Positions 8,468 to 14,500 are shown, numbered from the stretch's first letter. The stretch: DNA of 15,383 nt from Veillonellaceae bacterium (GCA_902834965.1 CADFKY010000019.1:1-15383), one strand, 5' to 3'. Notes: generated from the letters alone by a model not told the origin. A program made the numbers and translations.

Positions 8468-9303
8468 TATGCATCCTTTCTGGAATTTACAAATTCTTGG
8501 TCAACAGCACAGATAACAATACCATGACGATCTGCCATATCAAGCACGTCTTGTTGTTGTACGAAAATAGTCTTTTCCGCTTCTACAGCTAGTACCTTAC
8601 AACCACTATCAATCATAGACATGAGCGTTTTTATGCCTACTGCCGGCACATCAAAGCGTACATCTTGATTTGGTTTTTCGGTTTTAACGACAACCGCATC
8701 CCCACGGCCGAGCTCGCCACCTCGTAAAATACACTTATCAGTACCTTCAATAGCTTCAATAGCCATGGTCGCCTTATGCTTAACAACAACAGTTTGACCT
8801 ATATCAAGGGCACCCATTTGTTTAGCTAGTTCAAAACCAAAACAAATATCAGCCCATTGCTCATCTGTAGGTTGTGCTTTTGAAAGCACTCCAACCTTTG
8901 GCATAAATGGTTTTAAGTATACGGTTTGATCTAATACTTTAAATCCTTCTCGTTCTATTTCATCAACGATAGCAAGCATAATCGTATCATCTTTACGATT
9001 TTTAAGACGCTTTAAAACACCTAATGTTTTTAAATCAGGAAACGTAAGACCTTTAAAAAGAATCTCTTTAGTAACTTTCCCAAGCATGGTTAACTCTTCA
9101 ACCTCTTCTTTTTTCAAGGTTTTGAAGATTTTACCTAGTTTAGCAACACCAATATCGTAGAAAGCATCAGCCTCAGCCTTTAGAGCCGGGTCTATATCAG
9201 GTACCACACCGATAACAACCACCTCGTGGCCCAATACATGAGCGGCACGCATGAATTCTACAGGCAAAACACCTATGCCCGCAATTAATCCTACCTTTGC
9301 CAA
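8467..9303 (-). CDS. lpxI: UDP-2,3-diacylglucosamine pyrophosphatase, LpxI type (DUF1009)
   Basis: It hydrolyses UDP-2,3-diacylglucosamine to lipid X and UMP, replacing the unrelated LpxH of E. coli. The 278 residues match the family. The N-terminal fold starts VGLIAGIGVLPVEF (4-17). The C-terminal half holds KHKATMAIEAIEGTD (175-189), GGELGRGDAVVVK (195-207), RFDVPAVG (216-223) and VLAVEAEKTIFV (237-248). Asp218 in the RFDVP motif probably corresponds to the catalytic Asp known from Caulobacter LpxI; that alignment is mine and unchecked. The start is TTG at 9303-9301, chosen because AGGAGG lies seven bases upstream and the family begins exactly there. It opens the third transcription unit after a 299-base leader and overlaps lpxB by one base. 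Confidence 0.94.
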   Translation of the reverse strand: MAKVGLIAGIGVLPVEFMRAAHVLGHEVVVIGVVPDIDPALKAEADAFYDIGVAKLGKIFKTLKKEEVEELTMLGKVTKEILFKGLTFPDLKTLGVLKRLKNRKDDTIMLAIVDEIEREGFKVLDQTVYLKPFMPKVGVLSKAQPTDEQWADICFGFELAKQMGALDIGQTVVVKHKATMAIEAIEGTDKCILRGGELGRGDAVVVKTEKPNQDVRFDVPAVGIKTLMSMIDSGCKVLAVEAEKTIFVQQQDVLDMADRHGIVICAVDQEFVNSRKDA

Positions 9304-9310
9304 GACTATA

Positions 9311-9316
9311 CCTCCT
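9311..9316 (-). promoter_or_regulatory. Strong Shine-Dalgarno supporting a TTG start of lpxI
   Basis: AGGAGG, seven bases before the TTG at 9303. There is no in-frame ATG in this spacing, so the strong site makes the rare start codon believable. Confidence 0.8.
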
Positions 9317-9320
9317 AGAT

Positions 9321-9332
9321 GGCCTCACGGCC
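9321..9332 (-). other. Small GC-rich hairpin just before the lpxI Shine-Dalgarno
   Basis: GGCC-GTGA-GGCC in the transcript: a 4-bp all-GC stem closed by GTGA, which fits the GNRA tetraloop rule. It ends four bases upstream of AGGAGG in an otherwise AT-rich leader. A further GGCC at 9370-9373 could compete for pairing. A role in translation control is speculative. Confidence 0.35.
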
Positions 9333-9393
9333 TATATATCAATTAGTAATTTCAAGTTCCCTATGAAAAGGCCTAAAAATAGACATAATCATA

Positions 9394-9407
9394 TACAATA
9401 TATTGTA
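9394..9407. repeat. Perfect 14-bp palindrome in the lpxI leader
   Basis: TACAATATATTGTA reads the same on both strands. A dyad of this length is typical of a site for a dimeric repressor, but the AT-rich setting raises the odds of chance. It lies about 90 bases upstream of the lpxI start. Confidence 0.5.
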
Positions 9408-9511
9408 CTATAAATAGCTACTTTTTACCATTAAAAAGCCATGGTTTATGCCCTTTTCTTCATCATTTTATTATAATTCCCTTATTCCTTTTAAGCACTA
9501 AAAAATCTACG

Positions 9512-9539
9512 ATTATATCTATCAAAACTTTTCTATAAA
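9512..9539 (-). promoter_or_regulatory. Candidate promoter for the lpxI-lpxB-msbA-waaA-lpxK-kds operon
   Basis: A perfect -10 TATAAT (9517-9512) lies 16 bases downstream of TTTATA (9539-9534), which matches the -35 consensus at four of six bases. It would give a leader of roughly 200 bases. Other -10-like boxes occur in this AT-rich leader, for example TATAAT at 9475-9470 with no usable -35, so the exact promoter is uncertain. Some promoter is expected here because a strong terminator lies just upstream. Confidence 0.4.
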
Positions 9540-9597
9540 TATAAAAATATAATGTAAATTATCATTGATATAAAACTCAACTAGTAATAATGCACAC

Positions 9598-9625
9598 AAA
9601 AAGACCTCGTACATTGTACGAGGTC
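9598..9625 (-). terminator. Intrinsic terminator of the lpxC-fabZ-lpxA unit
   Basis: GACCTCGTAC (9603-9612) and GTACGAGGTC (9616-9625) form a perfect 10-bp stem with a 3-base loop. In the minus-strand transcript the stem is followed by five U residues (9602-9598). It begins seven bases after the lpxA stop codon, which is the expected place. The opposite strand has no suitable T-run, so it works in one direction. Confidence 0.93.
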
Positions 9626-9632
9626 CTCATAA

Positions 9633-10445
9633 TTAGTCGCGACGAGTACGCATAATTCCCCTATCAGCATTGCGTAGGAAGCGTAATAAATTTTCAATTT
9701 CTACGGAAGAATCCAATTGTAATTCCATTTCTTCAATCGCCTTAGATAAGCTGAATCCAGAACGATAAATAATACGGAATGCCTGTTTCAAATCACGTCG
9801 TACATCTTCGGAAATCCCTGCACGAGATAGGCCTACAGAGTTTAGACCGATAACACGTGCCGGTTGACCATCAGCAATTACGTAAGGTGGGATATCTTGT
9901 ACCACCTTAGCCATCCCGCCAACCATTGCATTACGACCAATTTTAACAAATTGATGAATACCTGCAAGGCCACCAATAACAACGCGATCTTCAACGATAG
10001 CGTGCCCTGCAAGACCAGCACAATTACTCATTATTACATTATTACCAACGATACAGTTATGAGCCACATGTGTACAGGCTTGAAGTAAACAATTATTGCC
10101 TACACGTGTTTCTTCACCTTCACCAGTAGCGCGGCTAATAGTTACGAATTCACGAATAACCGTTTCATCGCCAATATTACAATAGCTTTTTTCGCCTTTA
10201 AATTTTAAATCTTGCGGTTCCAACCCAATAGATGCGTTAGGATAAATCTCACAACGCTTACCAATGGTTGTCCAACCACCAATTACAACATGTGCACCGA
10301 TTTGTGTGCCATCGCCAATCTCGACGTGTTCGCCGATTACGGCGCCAGGACCTACGATTACATCTTTGCCCAATTTAGCATTTGGATGGACTATGGCTGT
10401 ACTATGGATGTTGGATTCTGCATTTTCCATGCCTACAACTATCAC
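9633..10445 (-). CDS. lpxA: UDP-N-acetylglucosamine acyltransferase (LpxA)
   Basis: It transfers a 3-hydroxyacyl chain from acyl carrier protein to the 3-OH of UDP-GlcNAc, the first step of lipid A synthesis. With the chosen start it has 270 residues, mostly left-handed beta-helix hexapeptide repeats (about 12-190), then a helical C-terminus beginning GLNSVGLSRAGI. His129 in HVAHNC aligns with catalytic His125 of E. coli, and His164 in IHQF with His160. Gly177 (MVGG) aligns with the E. coli acyl-ruler Gly173. The start is a choice: GTG at 10445 lies eight bases after GAGGAG, GTG at 10454 overlaps that Shine-Dalgarno, and ATG at 10430 is 23 bases away. It follows fabZ in the lpxC unit and is the last gene before the terminator. 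Confidence 0.94.
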   Translation of the reverse strand: MIVVGMENAESNIHSTAIVHPNAKLGKDVIVGPGAVIGEHVEIGDGTQIGAHVVIGGWTTIGKRCEIYPNASIGLEPQDLKFKGEKSYCNIGDETVIREFVTISRATGEGEETRVGNNCLLQACTHVAHNCIVGNNVIMSNCAGLAGHAIVEDRVVIGGLAGIHQFVKIGRNAMVGGMAKVVQDIPPYVIADGQPARVIGLNSVGLSRAGISEDVRRDLKQAFRIIYRSGFSLSKAIEEMELQLDSSVEIENLLRFLRNADRGIMRTRRD

Positions 10446-10453
10446 TACAATCA

Positions 10454-10459
10454 CTCCTC
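10454..10459 (-). promoter_or_regulatory. Shine-Dalgarno deciding the lpxA start
   Basis: GAGGAG ends eight bases before GTG at 10445-10443. The longest open frame begins at GTG 10454, which lies within this site, and the first ATG (10430) is too far away. The 10445 GTG is therefore the best-spaced start. Confidence 0.6.
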
Positions 10460-10464
10460 AATTA

Positions 10465-10890
10465 TTATACAAGGGCAAACATGTATTCACCGCTAGCGCA
10501 CAATTTGTCGCCAACATAGGCACGGCCTTCAACCTTGCCCATTTTACCTTTAATTTTAACAATATCTACCTCCATGCGAACTTGATCGCCAGGTTTTACA
10601 GGATGGCGGAAACGCACTTTATCAATACCTGTAAACATAGGAGTAAGACCACGATTTTCCTCAGGGTATAATAATGCAATACCACCGACTTGAGCAATAG
10701 CTTCAGTCAATAATACACCTGGCATAACTGGGTTCCCTGGAAAGTGACCTTGGAAGAACAATTCGTTGAATGTAGCATTTTTAATACCCACAGCACGTTT
10801 CATAGGTTCTAACTCAACAATGCGATCAACCAAAAGCATTGGGTAACGATGAGGTAAAATTTCTAAAATATCTTCGTGATTAAGAATCAT
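10465..10890 (-). CDS. fabZ: (3R)-hydroxyacyl-ACP dehydratase (FabZ)
   Basis: It dehydrates 3-hydroxyacyl-ACP in fatty-acid elongation and so competes with LpxA for the same substrate. The 141-residue hotdog-fold protein has the active-site His14 in ILPHRYPMLLVDR and the catalytic Glu63 in PGVLLTEAIAQ, with the family motif GHFPGNPVMPG at 48-58. The ATG overlaps the lpxC stop as ATGA, and GGGAG lies eight bases upstream, so the two are translationally coupled. Placing fabZ between lpxC and lpxA links membrane phospholipid and lipid A supply; in Bacteroidetes lpxC and fabZ are fused. Here they are separate proteins with a 4-base overlap. Confidence 0.96.
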   Translation of the reverse strand: MILNHEDILEILPHRYPMLLVDRIVELEPMKRAVGIKNATFNELFFQGHFPGNPVMPGVLLTEAIAQVGGIALLYPEENRGLTPMFTGIDKVRFRHPVKPGDQVRMEVDIVKIKGKMGKVEGRAYVGDKLCASGEYMFALV

Positions 10891-11726
10891 GGCTGTGTCT
10901 CCCTTATTTCTTCCATTATACTGCGAGCCAATCTTGAATTTAATTCATGACTCGATTTCAAAGCAATTACATGGCCTTCAATCGGTCCTAACAAGAATAA
11001 ATCCCCTATAACATCTAATGCTTTATGGCGAACTAATTCATCCTCAAAGCGTGGTATAGATAGACATTTCTCATCATCATAGACTAATGCATTATCTAGG
11101 CTACCGCCTTTTGCAAGCCCCATGGCCTGTAATTGTTCCAATTCCTTCATAAATCCGATAGTCCTAGCCGATCCAATGTGTGCTTTGAAATACTCAGGCG
11201 ATACTTCAAAATCACATTGTTGCGTACCAAGCAACGGATGGCTGTTAATTGATGTAAAAGTCATGCGATAGCCATCATATGGCAAAATCACAATAAAACG
11301 ATCCCCATCATAAACAGCATGAGATCGAGTCACTTTGTATAGATGACGCGATGCTATTTGTTCTTCAATGCCAGCCTCTTCAATAAGATTGACAAAAATA
11401 GCACTACTACCATCACCTACAGGAGGTTCTGGAGAATCCATTTCAATATAACAGTTATCAATATTCATAGCACTGAACGCTGCCATCACATGTTCAACAG
11501 TAAATACCTTTGCTTCACCATTTTCCAGCGTGGTAGCGCGCATAGTGTTCGTCACATTATCAATGTGTGCTCGCACAGAAGGATGCCCTTCAATGTCCGT
11601 GCGGACAAACACAATTCCTGTATCTTCAGGTGCAGGCTTAAAAACCATATGTACTGGTTCACCGCTATGAAGGCCAATCCCTTGATATGAAACAGCCTTT
11701 TTTATTGTTTGTTGTGGCTTACTCAT
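10887..11726 (-). CDS. lpxC: UDP-3-O-acyl-N-acetylglucosamine deacetylase (LpxC)
   Basis: This zinc enzyme removes the acetyl group of UDP-3-O-acyl-GlcNAc, the committed and usually the controlled step of lipid A synthesis. The 279 residues contain both LpxC domains. VEHVMAAF carries Glu78 and zinc ligand His79. His234 and Asp238 in RHKALDVIGD are the other two zinc ligands, and His260 in SSHELN is the conserved general acid/electrostatic residue. QGIGLHSGEPV (15-25) is the usual N-terminal signature. The ATG at 11726 is preceded by AAAGGA with good spacing. It is shorter than the E. coli protein (305) mainly at the C-terminus, which in E. coli is the degradation tag read by FtsH. No such tag is evident, so control may be transcriptional. 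Confidence 0.96.
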   Translation of the reverse strand: MSKPQQTIKKAVSYQGIGLHSGEPVHMVFKPAPEDTGIVFVRTDIEGHPSVRAHIDNVTNTMRATTLENGEAKVFTVEHVMAAFSAMNIDNCYIEMDSPEPPVGDGSSAIFVNLIEEAGIEEQIASRHLYKVTRSHAVYDGDRFIVILPYDGYRMTFTSINSHPLLGTQQCDFEVSPEYFKAHIGSARTIGFMKELEQLQAMGLAKGGSLDNALVYDDEKCLSIPRFEDELVRHKALDVIGDLFLLGPIEGHVIALKSSHELNSRLARSIMEEIRETQP

Positions 11727-11776
11727 AAGAATGTCCTTTCATAATCCGAATTCACGTTTACTATACACCAATATGT

Positions 11777-11805
11777 ATTATACCCTATTTGCATAGGCGT
11801 TACAA
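11777..11805 (-). promoter_or_regulatory. Sigma-A-type promoter of the lpxC-fabZ-lpxA unit
   Basis: A perfect -10 TATAAT (11782-11777) is separated by exactly 17 bases from TTGTAA (11805-11800), which matches the -35 consensus at four of six positions. The predicted start is near 11770, giving a leader of about 44 bases before the lpxC ATG. The spacer itself contains the dyad CCTAT-N4-ATAGG (11784-11797), which could be an operator. Confidence 0.8.
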
Positions 11806-11833
11806 GAAATTTACCATATATTACGCTAATTGG

Positions 11834-11870
11834 AAAGACTATTCTTAGTCTTTAAAATTTTAATAGACTA
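11834..11870. repeat. Triple inverted hexamer array upstream of the lpxC promoter
   Basis: On the plus strand AAAGACTA (11834-11841), a 4-base loop and TAGTCTTT (11846-11853) form a perfect 8-bp inverted repeat. A further AGACTA lies at 11865-11870, so three copies of the same hexamer alternate in orientation. The array is about 30-65 bp upstream of the lpxC -35 box. It could be a regulator site, or alternative hairpins in read-through RNA from lpxL. No T-run follows on the minus strand. Confidence 0.55.
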
Positions 11871-11882
11871 TTTTTAAACACT

Positions 11883-11896
11883 AAGTTATAAGTTAT
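11883..11896. repeat. Tandem 7-bp direct repeat
   Basis: AAGTTAT occurs twice in a row, between the lpxL terminator and the AGACTA array. It is short and AT-rich, and could be chance or part of a regulator site. Confidence 0.4.
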
Positions 11897-11978
11897 AAAA
11901 TAAAAAGAGATTTCATCCATGCTAGTAGGAATCAGTTTCATCTTGAAGATTCCACAATCGCATAAACAAAATCTCTTT
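11893..11978 (-). terminator. Long nested hairpin with T-rich tail after lpxL (probable terminator)
   Basis: The outer arms 11969-11978 and 11904-11913 pair perfectly over 10 bp. Inside them ATGC/GCAT (11960-11963 with 11919-11922) pair, then GGAATC/GATTCC (11948-11953 with 11928-11933), then TTCA/TGAA around a 3-base loop. Internal loops are nearly symmetric (5/5 and 6/5), so the whole is one 75-base imperfect hairpin. The transcript then reads a T-rich tract (11906-11893). It starts 11 bases after the lpxL stop and precedes the lpxC promoter, so termination is the simplest role. It is far longer than a usual terminator stem. Confidence 0.7.
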
Positions 11979-11989
11979 AAAATTATTAA

Positions 11990-12892
11990 CTATTGAAAAA
12001 CATCAGGTGGTGTATCTATTTGTTCACCATAAAAACGACGAGTCCATTTCCAACGGTTATGAAGCCAGAACCACTCTTCAGGATATCGTCGAATATAATC
12101 TTCAATAAACTCATTTAGACGAGTTGTTGTTACCGCTATATCACGCTTTTTATCATCTGTACGTTCCACATAAATTGGTGGATGTGCTTCAATCTCATAT
12201 TTCTCAGAAAACGGGCTATAATGTATGGTTACAAAAATAATAGGCACATCTTGCATACGAGCCAGTACAGCTGGCCCAGCAGCCGTCAATGTTTCATAGC
12301 CAAAGAATGGTACAAGAACGCCATCATCACCAGGGTCCTGATCCATAATAAGGCCTAAAAATGCACCTTTTTTTAGTTCATTAATCATTTCACGAACACC
12401 TGTTTTATAGGTCACATGTTGATGCATAATCCGACGATATTCATTGATAAACTTATCGGCATCACCATTCTGTTTCATAGCCACAGAAATCAATGGATAT
12501 CCTTCAGAAGCAAGAACGCCACCTAAAAGTTCCCAGTTACCACTATGAACAGCAGCTAAAATTGCACCTCGACCATTTTCTAAGGCATCATCTAAGTACT
12601 CTCGATTAATAAACTCCACCATATCTTTGTATGCGCCATCCTTAATCTCTGGATAGCGTAATACATCAATAATCATGCGACCAAAGCGTGTAGTACTAGC
12701 TTTCGCAATACGTCGAGCTTCTTTTGGATCATCTGTAATATTACAGAATAGAATTTGGCCGATTGCTAAGCGCTTGCGTTTAGGCGGCACCGCTAGCCAC
12801 GCAATTTCACCAAGCAATGTACCAATAGCATATTGCAAACCTTTAGGTAATAAGCAAATAAAGGCACTAAAGATTTTCATAAACCTATACAT
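11990..12892 (-). CDS. lpxL: Lipid A late acyltransferase (LpxL/HtrB family)
   Basis: Members of this family add a secondary acyl chain to Kdo-lipid IVA, acting at the inner membrane. The 300-residue protein has an N-terminal membrane-associated segment (about 7-36), the HX4E catalytic motif at His116-Glu121 (AVHSGNWELLGG), the MDQDPGDDGVLVPFFG segment (183-198) and the C-terminal RRYPEEWFWLHNRWK (268-282). Whether it prefers the LpxL or LpxM position, or some other lipid, cannot be read from sequence, so the symbol is provisional. The ATG lies six bases after the lpxD stop; the Shine-Dalgarno AAGGAG is inside lpxD with a rather long spacing of about 12 bases. It is the last gene of the first unit. 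Confidence 0.88.
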   Translation of the reverse strand: MYRFMKIFSAFICLLPKGLQYAIGTLLGEIAWLAVPPKRKRLAIGQILFCNITDDPKEARRIAKASTTRFGRMIIDVLRYPEIKDGAYKDMVEFINREYLDDALENGRGAILAAVHSGNWELLGGVLASEGYPLISVAMKQNGDADKFINEYRRIMHQHVTYKTGVREMINELKKGAFLGLIMDQDPGDDGVLVPFFGYETLTAAGPAVLARMQDVPIIFVTIHYSPFSEKYEIEAHPPIYVERTDDKKRDIAVTTTRLNEFIEDYIRRYPEEWFWLHNRWKWTRRFYGEQIDTPPDVFQ

Positions 12893-12898
12893 GGATTA

Positions 12899-13930
12899 TT
12901 AGCTCTCCTTAAGCTGTGCTTTCAAAGCGTCAATTTCTTTTTGTAATTGTTTTACAGTTTTCACCATTTCTGGCAAACGATTCTCGTAAGCAGCCAATTT
13001 TAGCCACTCTTTATGAGGTCTCATTGGATACCCAGCCATAACAGAATTAGAAGGCACATTGCCAGTAATTCCTGTTTTACCTGCAAATTGTACATTATCT
13101 CCAATTGTAATATGACCTGTACAGCCTGTTTGTCCTGCAAAGATTACATGGTTACCACATTTTGTACTACCTGCAATCCCAACCTGTGCGATTAAGAAAC
13201 AATCTTCTCCAATCTCAACATTGTGGCCAAGGTGAACAAGATTGTCAATTTTGGTACCGCGGCGTACCAAGGTAGATCCCATTGTAGCATTGTCGATAGT
13301 AGTGCAAGAGCCAATTTCTACATCATCTTCAAGAATAACATTGCCTACTTGAGGAATATGCGTATGAATACCATTTTCTGTGGCAAAACCAAAACCTTCA
13401 CCACCGATAACTGCTTTAGCACGCAATACAACGCGTTTACCCAAAATACAGTTCTCATGTACGATAGCACCCGCATAGATGTCAGAATCTTCCCCAATTC
13501 GTACATTATGACCAATATATACATAAGGTCGAATCGTTACATTATCACCGATAACAGCATTATCATTAATAACACAATAGGCACCAATAGCTACATTTTT
13601 ACCAAGTGTAACATTCTTGCCAATAATAGCAGTACTATGCACTTCACGGGGAACTACAACAGGTGGATGGAATACTTCTAGCACTTGGGCAAATGCAGAT
13701 TTTGCATTATCAACTACGATTTGCGCCATCGGTGCATTTTTTACTTCTGATTCAACGATAACAGCACCCGCTTGGCATAACGCAATATGTTCAACATATT
13801 CACCAATTGCAAAAGTTATGGATTGTTTTACCGCTTGTTCAAAGCTACGTGTCTCAGTAATGACAATAGACTCATCCCCTATAAGTTGACCGCCTACTAA
13901 ATTTGCGAGTTCCTGTAAAGTTTTTTCCAA
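12899..13930 (-). CDS. lpxD: UDP-3-O-(3-hydroxyacyl)glucosamine N-acyltransferase (LpxD)
   Basis: It adds the second 3-hydroxyacyl chain, at the 2-amino group freed by LpxC. The 343 residues show the three LpxD parts: an N-terminal uridine-binding domain (about 1-95), a left-handed beta-helix of hexapeptide repeats (about 96-300) and a C-terminal helical coiled segment (308-342). The conserved GGEGFGFA (176-183) and HLGHNVEIG (233-241) are present. His236 most likely matches the catalytic His239 of E. coli. The start is TTG at 13930-13928, supported by GGAGG eight bases upstream and by the fit to the family N-terminus; there is no nearby ATG. It follows the two OmpH genes, an arrangement also seen in Proteobacteria (skp-lpxD). 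Confidence 0.95.
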   Translation of the reverse strand: MEKTLQELANLVGGQLIGDESIVITETRSFEQAVKQSITFAIGEYVEHIALCQAGAVIVESEVKNAPMAQIVVDNAKSAFAQVLEVFHPPVVVPREVHSTAIIGKNVTLGKNVAIGAYCVINDNAVIGDNVTIRPYVYIGHNVRIGEDSDIYAGAIVHENCILGKRVVLRAKAVIGGEGFGFATENGIHTHIPQVGNVILEDDVEIGSCTTIDNATMGSTLVRRGTKIDNLVHLGHNVEIGEDCFLIAQVGIAGSTKCGNHVIFAGQTGCTGHITIGDNVQFAGKTGITGNVPSNSVMAGYPMRPHKEWLKLAAYENRLPEMVKTVKQLQKEIDALKAQLKES

Positions 13931-13938
13931 GGCAAACT

Positions 13939-13943
13939 CCTCC
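13939..13943 (-). promoter_or_regulatory. Shine-Dalgarno supporting a TTG start of lpxD
   Basis: GGAGG, part of a longer GGGGGAGGAG, lies eight bases before the TTG at 13930. The strength of the site compensates for the rare start codon. Confidence 0.75.
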
Positions 13944-13961
13944 CCCTGTGGTAATCCTCAA

Positions 13962-14489
13962 TTATTGTGCAGCTTCAGTTGTACTTGTTGTAGCTTGATC
14001 TGCTTGCTGTGCATTTTGCTGAGCATCTTGTTGCTCTTGAGCTTTAGCTGCGTTTTCAACTTCTTTGATTTGATCGTCAGAAGCCTTACCCATTTTTGTG
14101 ATCAAATCATCGGTTACATCAGAGCCACCACCAACAACAGCGCCTTTTTCAATAATAACATCAAGTTTTTTTTCTTTCACAAGTTCATTGATTTTTTGTT
14201 CTTGATATTGACGGTATTCTTGTGCTTTTGCATTTGCAAAGGCATTTAATTCTTGATTCGCTTGGTTAAATACATTTTGTTTAGATGCTTCATCAGCAGC
14301 AGCAATTTTAGCATCTAGTTCAGCTTTTTTAGCGTTAATTTCTTTAGTAATTTCAATACCTTTTTCAGTACTATTTGCTACTTTCACGCTATCAACGTAA
14401 CCAACATTATTAGAACCACAACCACCTAAAATAGCCATGGAAGCTACTAAAGATGCACCTAATACTAAAGATTTAATACGTTTATTCAT
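13962..14489 (-). CDS. OmpH/Skp-like lipoprotein
   Basis: An OmpH family protein of 175 residues with a lipoprotein signal. A positively charged start (MNKRIK) and a hydrophobic run lead to the lipobox LGGC, with Cys24 as the expected lipidated residue. Gly follows the Cys, so there is no Asp inner-membrane retention signal of the E. coli kind. The mature part begins VGYVDSVKVA, the first beta strand of OmpH proteins. It continues as a Lys/Glu/Ala-rich coiled coil (about 45-115) and closes with LDVIIEKGAVVGGGSDVTDDLI (split here across about 109-130), the second strand motif. A Gln/Ala/Thr-rich tail (from about 145) looks disordered. Skp itself is soluble, so the lipid anchor is notable. The Shine-Dalgarno GGAG overlaps the preceding gene's stop codon. 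Confidence 0.85.
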   Translation of the reverse strand: MNKRIKSLVLGASLVASMAILGGCGSNNVGYVDSVKVANSTEKGIEITKEINAKKAELDAKIAAADEASKQNVFNQANQELNAFANAKAQEYRQYQEQKINELVKEKKLDVIIEKGAVVGGGSDVTDDLITKMGKASDDQIKEVENAAKAQEQQDAQQNAQQADQATTSTTEAAQ

Positions 14490-14500
14490 AATATAACTCC

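Larger units (their letters stand above)
9304..9602 (-). other. AT-rich leader region upstream of lpxI
   Basis: This 299-base stretch has no coding sequence I can support on either strand. It lies between the lpxA terminator and the lpxI Shine-Dalgarno and is markedly richer in A and T than the genes. It holds a possible promoter (9512-9539), a perfect 14-bp palindrome (9394-9407), a 7-bp inverted repeat (9421-9427 with 9432-9438, loop CCAT) and the GGCC hairpin near the ribosome site. It most likely carries the promoter and 5' untranslated region of the lpxI operon. Confidence 0.7.

Noticed and set aside
9421..9438. CTTTTTA-CCAT-TAAAAAG hairpin as a terminator or operator
   Set aside because: The 7-bp stem has a single G-C pair and lies in an AT-rich leader, so chance is the best explanation.
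9550..9575. Fur-box-like sequence (TGATAATTTACATTA region) upstream of lpxI
   Set aside because: Only about 11 of 19 bases fit the Fur consensus, which is easily reached by chance in DNA this rich in A and T.
11846..11875. Plus-strand terminator (TAGTCT...AGACTA followed by TTTTT)
   Set aside because: There is no plus-strand gene to terminate, the stem is nearly all A-T, and the repeats are better explained as a hexamer array upstream of the lpxC promoter.
11897..11983. The lpxL hairpin as a MITE with target-site duplication (AAAAT on both sides)
   Set aside because: The flanking AAAAT is not directly adjacent on the left side and such pentamers are common here. No evidence of other copies can be gained from this window.
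692..14249. Many plus-strand open frames of 60-152 codons
   Set aside because: They lie opposite well-identified minus-strand genes, lack convincing Shine-Dalgarno sequences, and their predicted proteins are low-complexity (rich in Thr, Asn, Ile, Cys) with no family motifs. They are antisense shadows.
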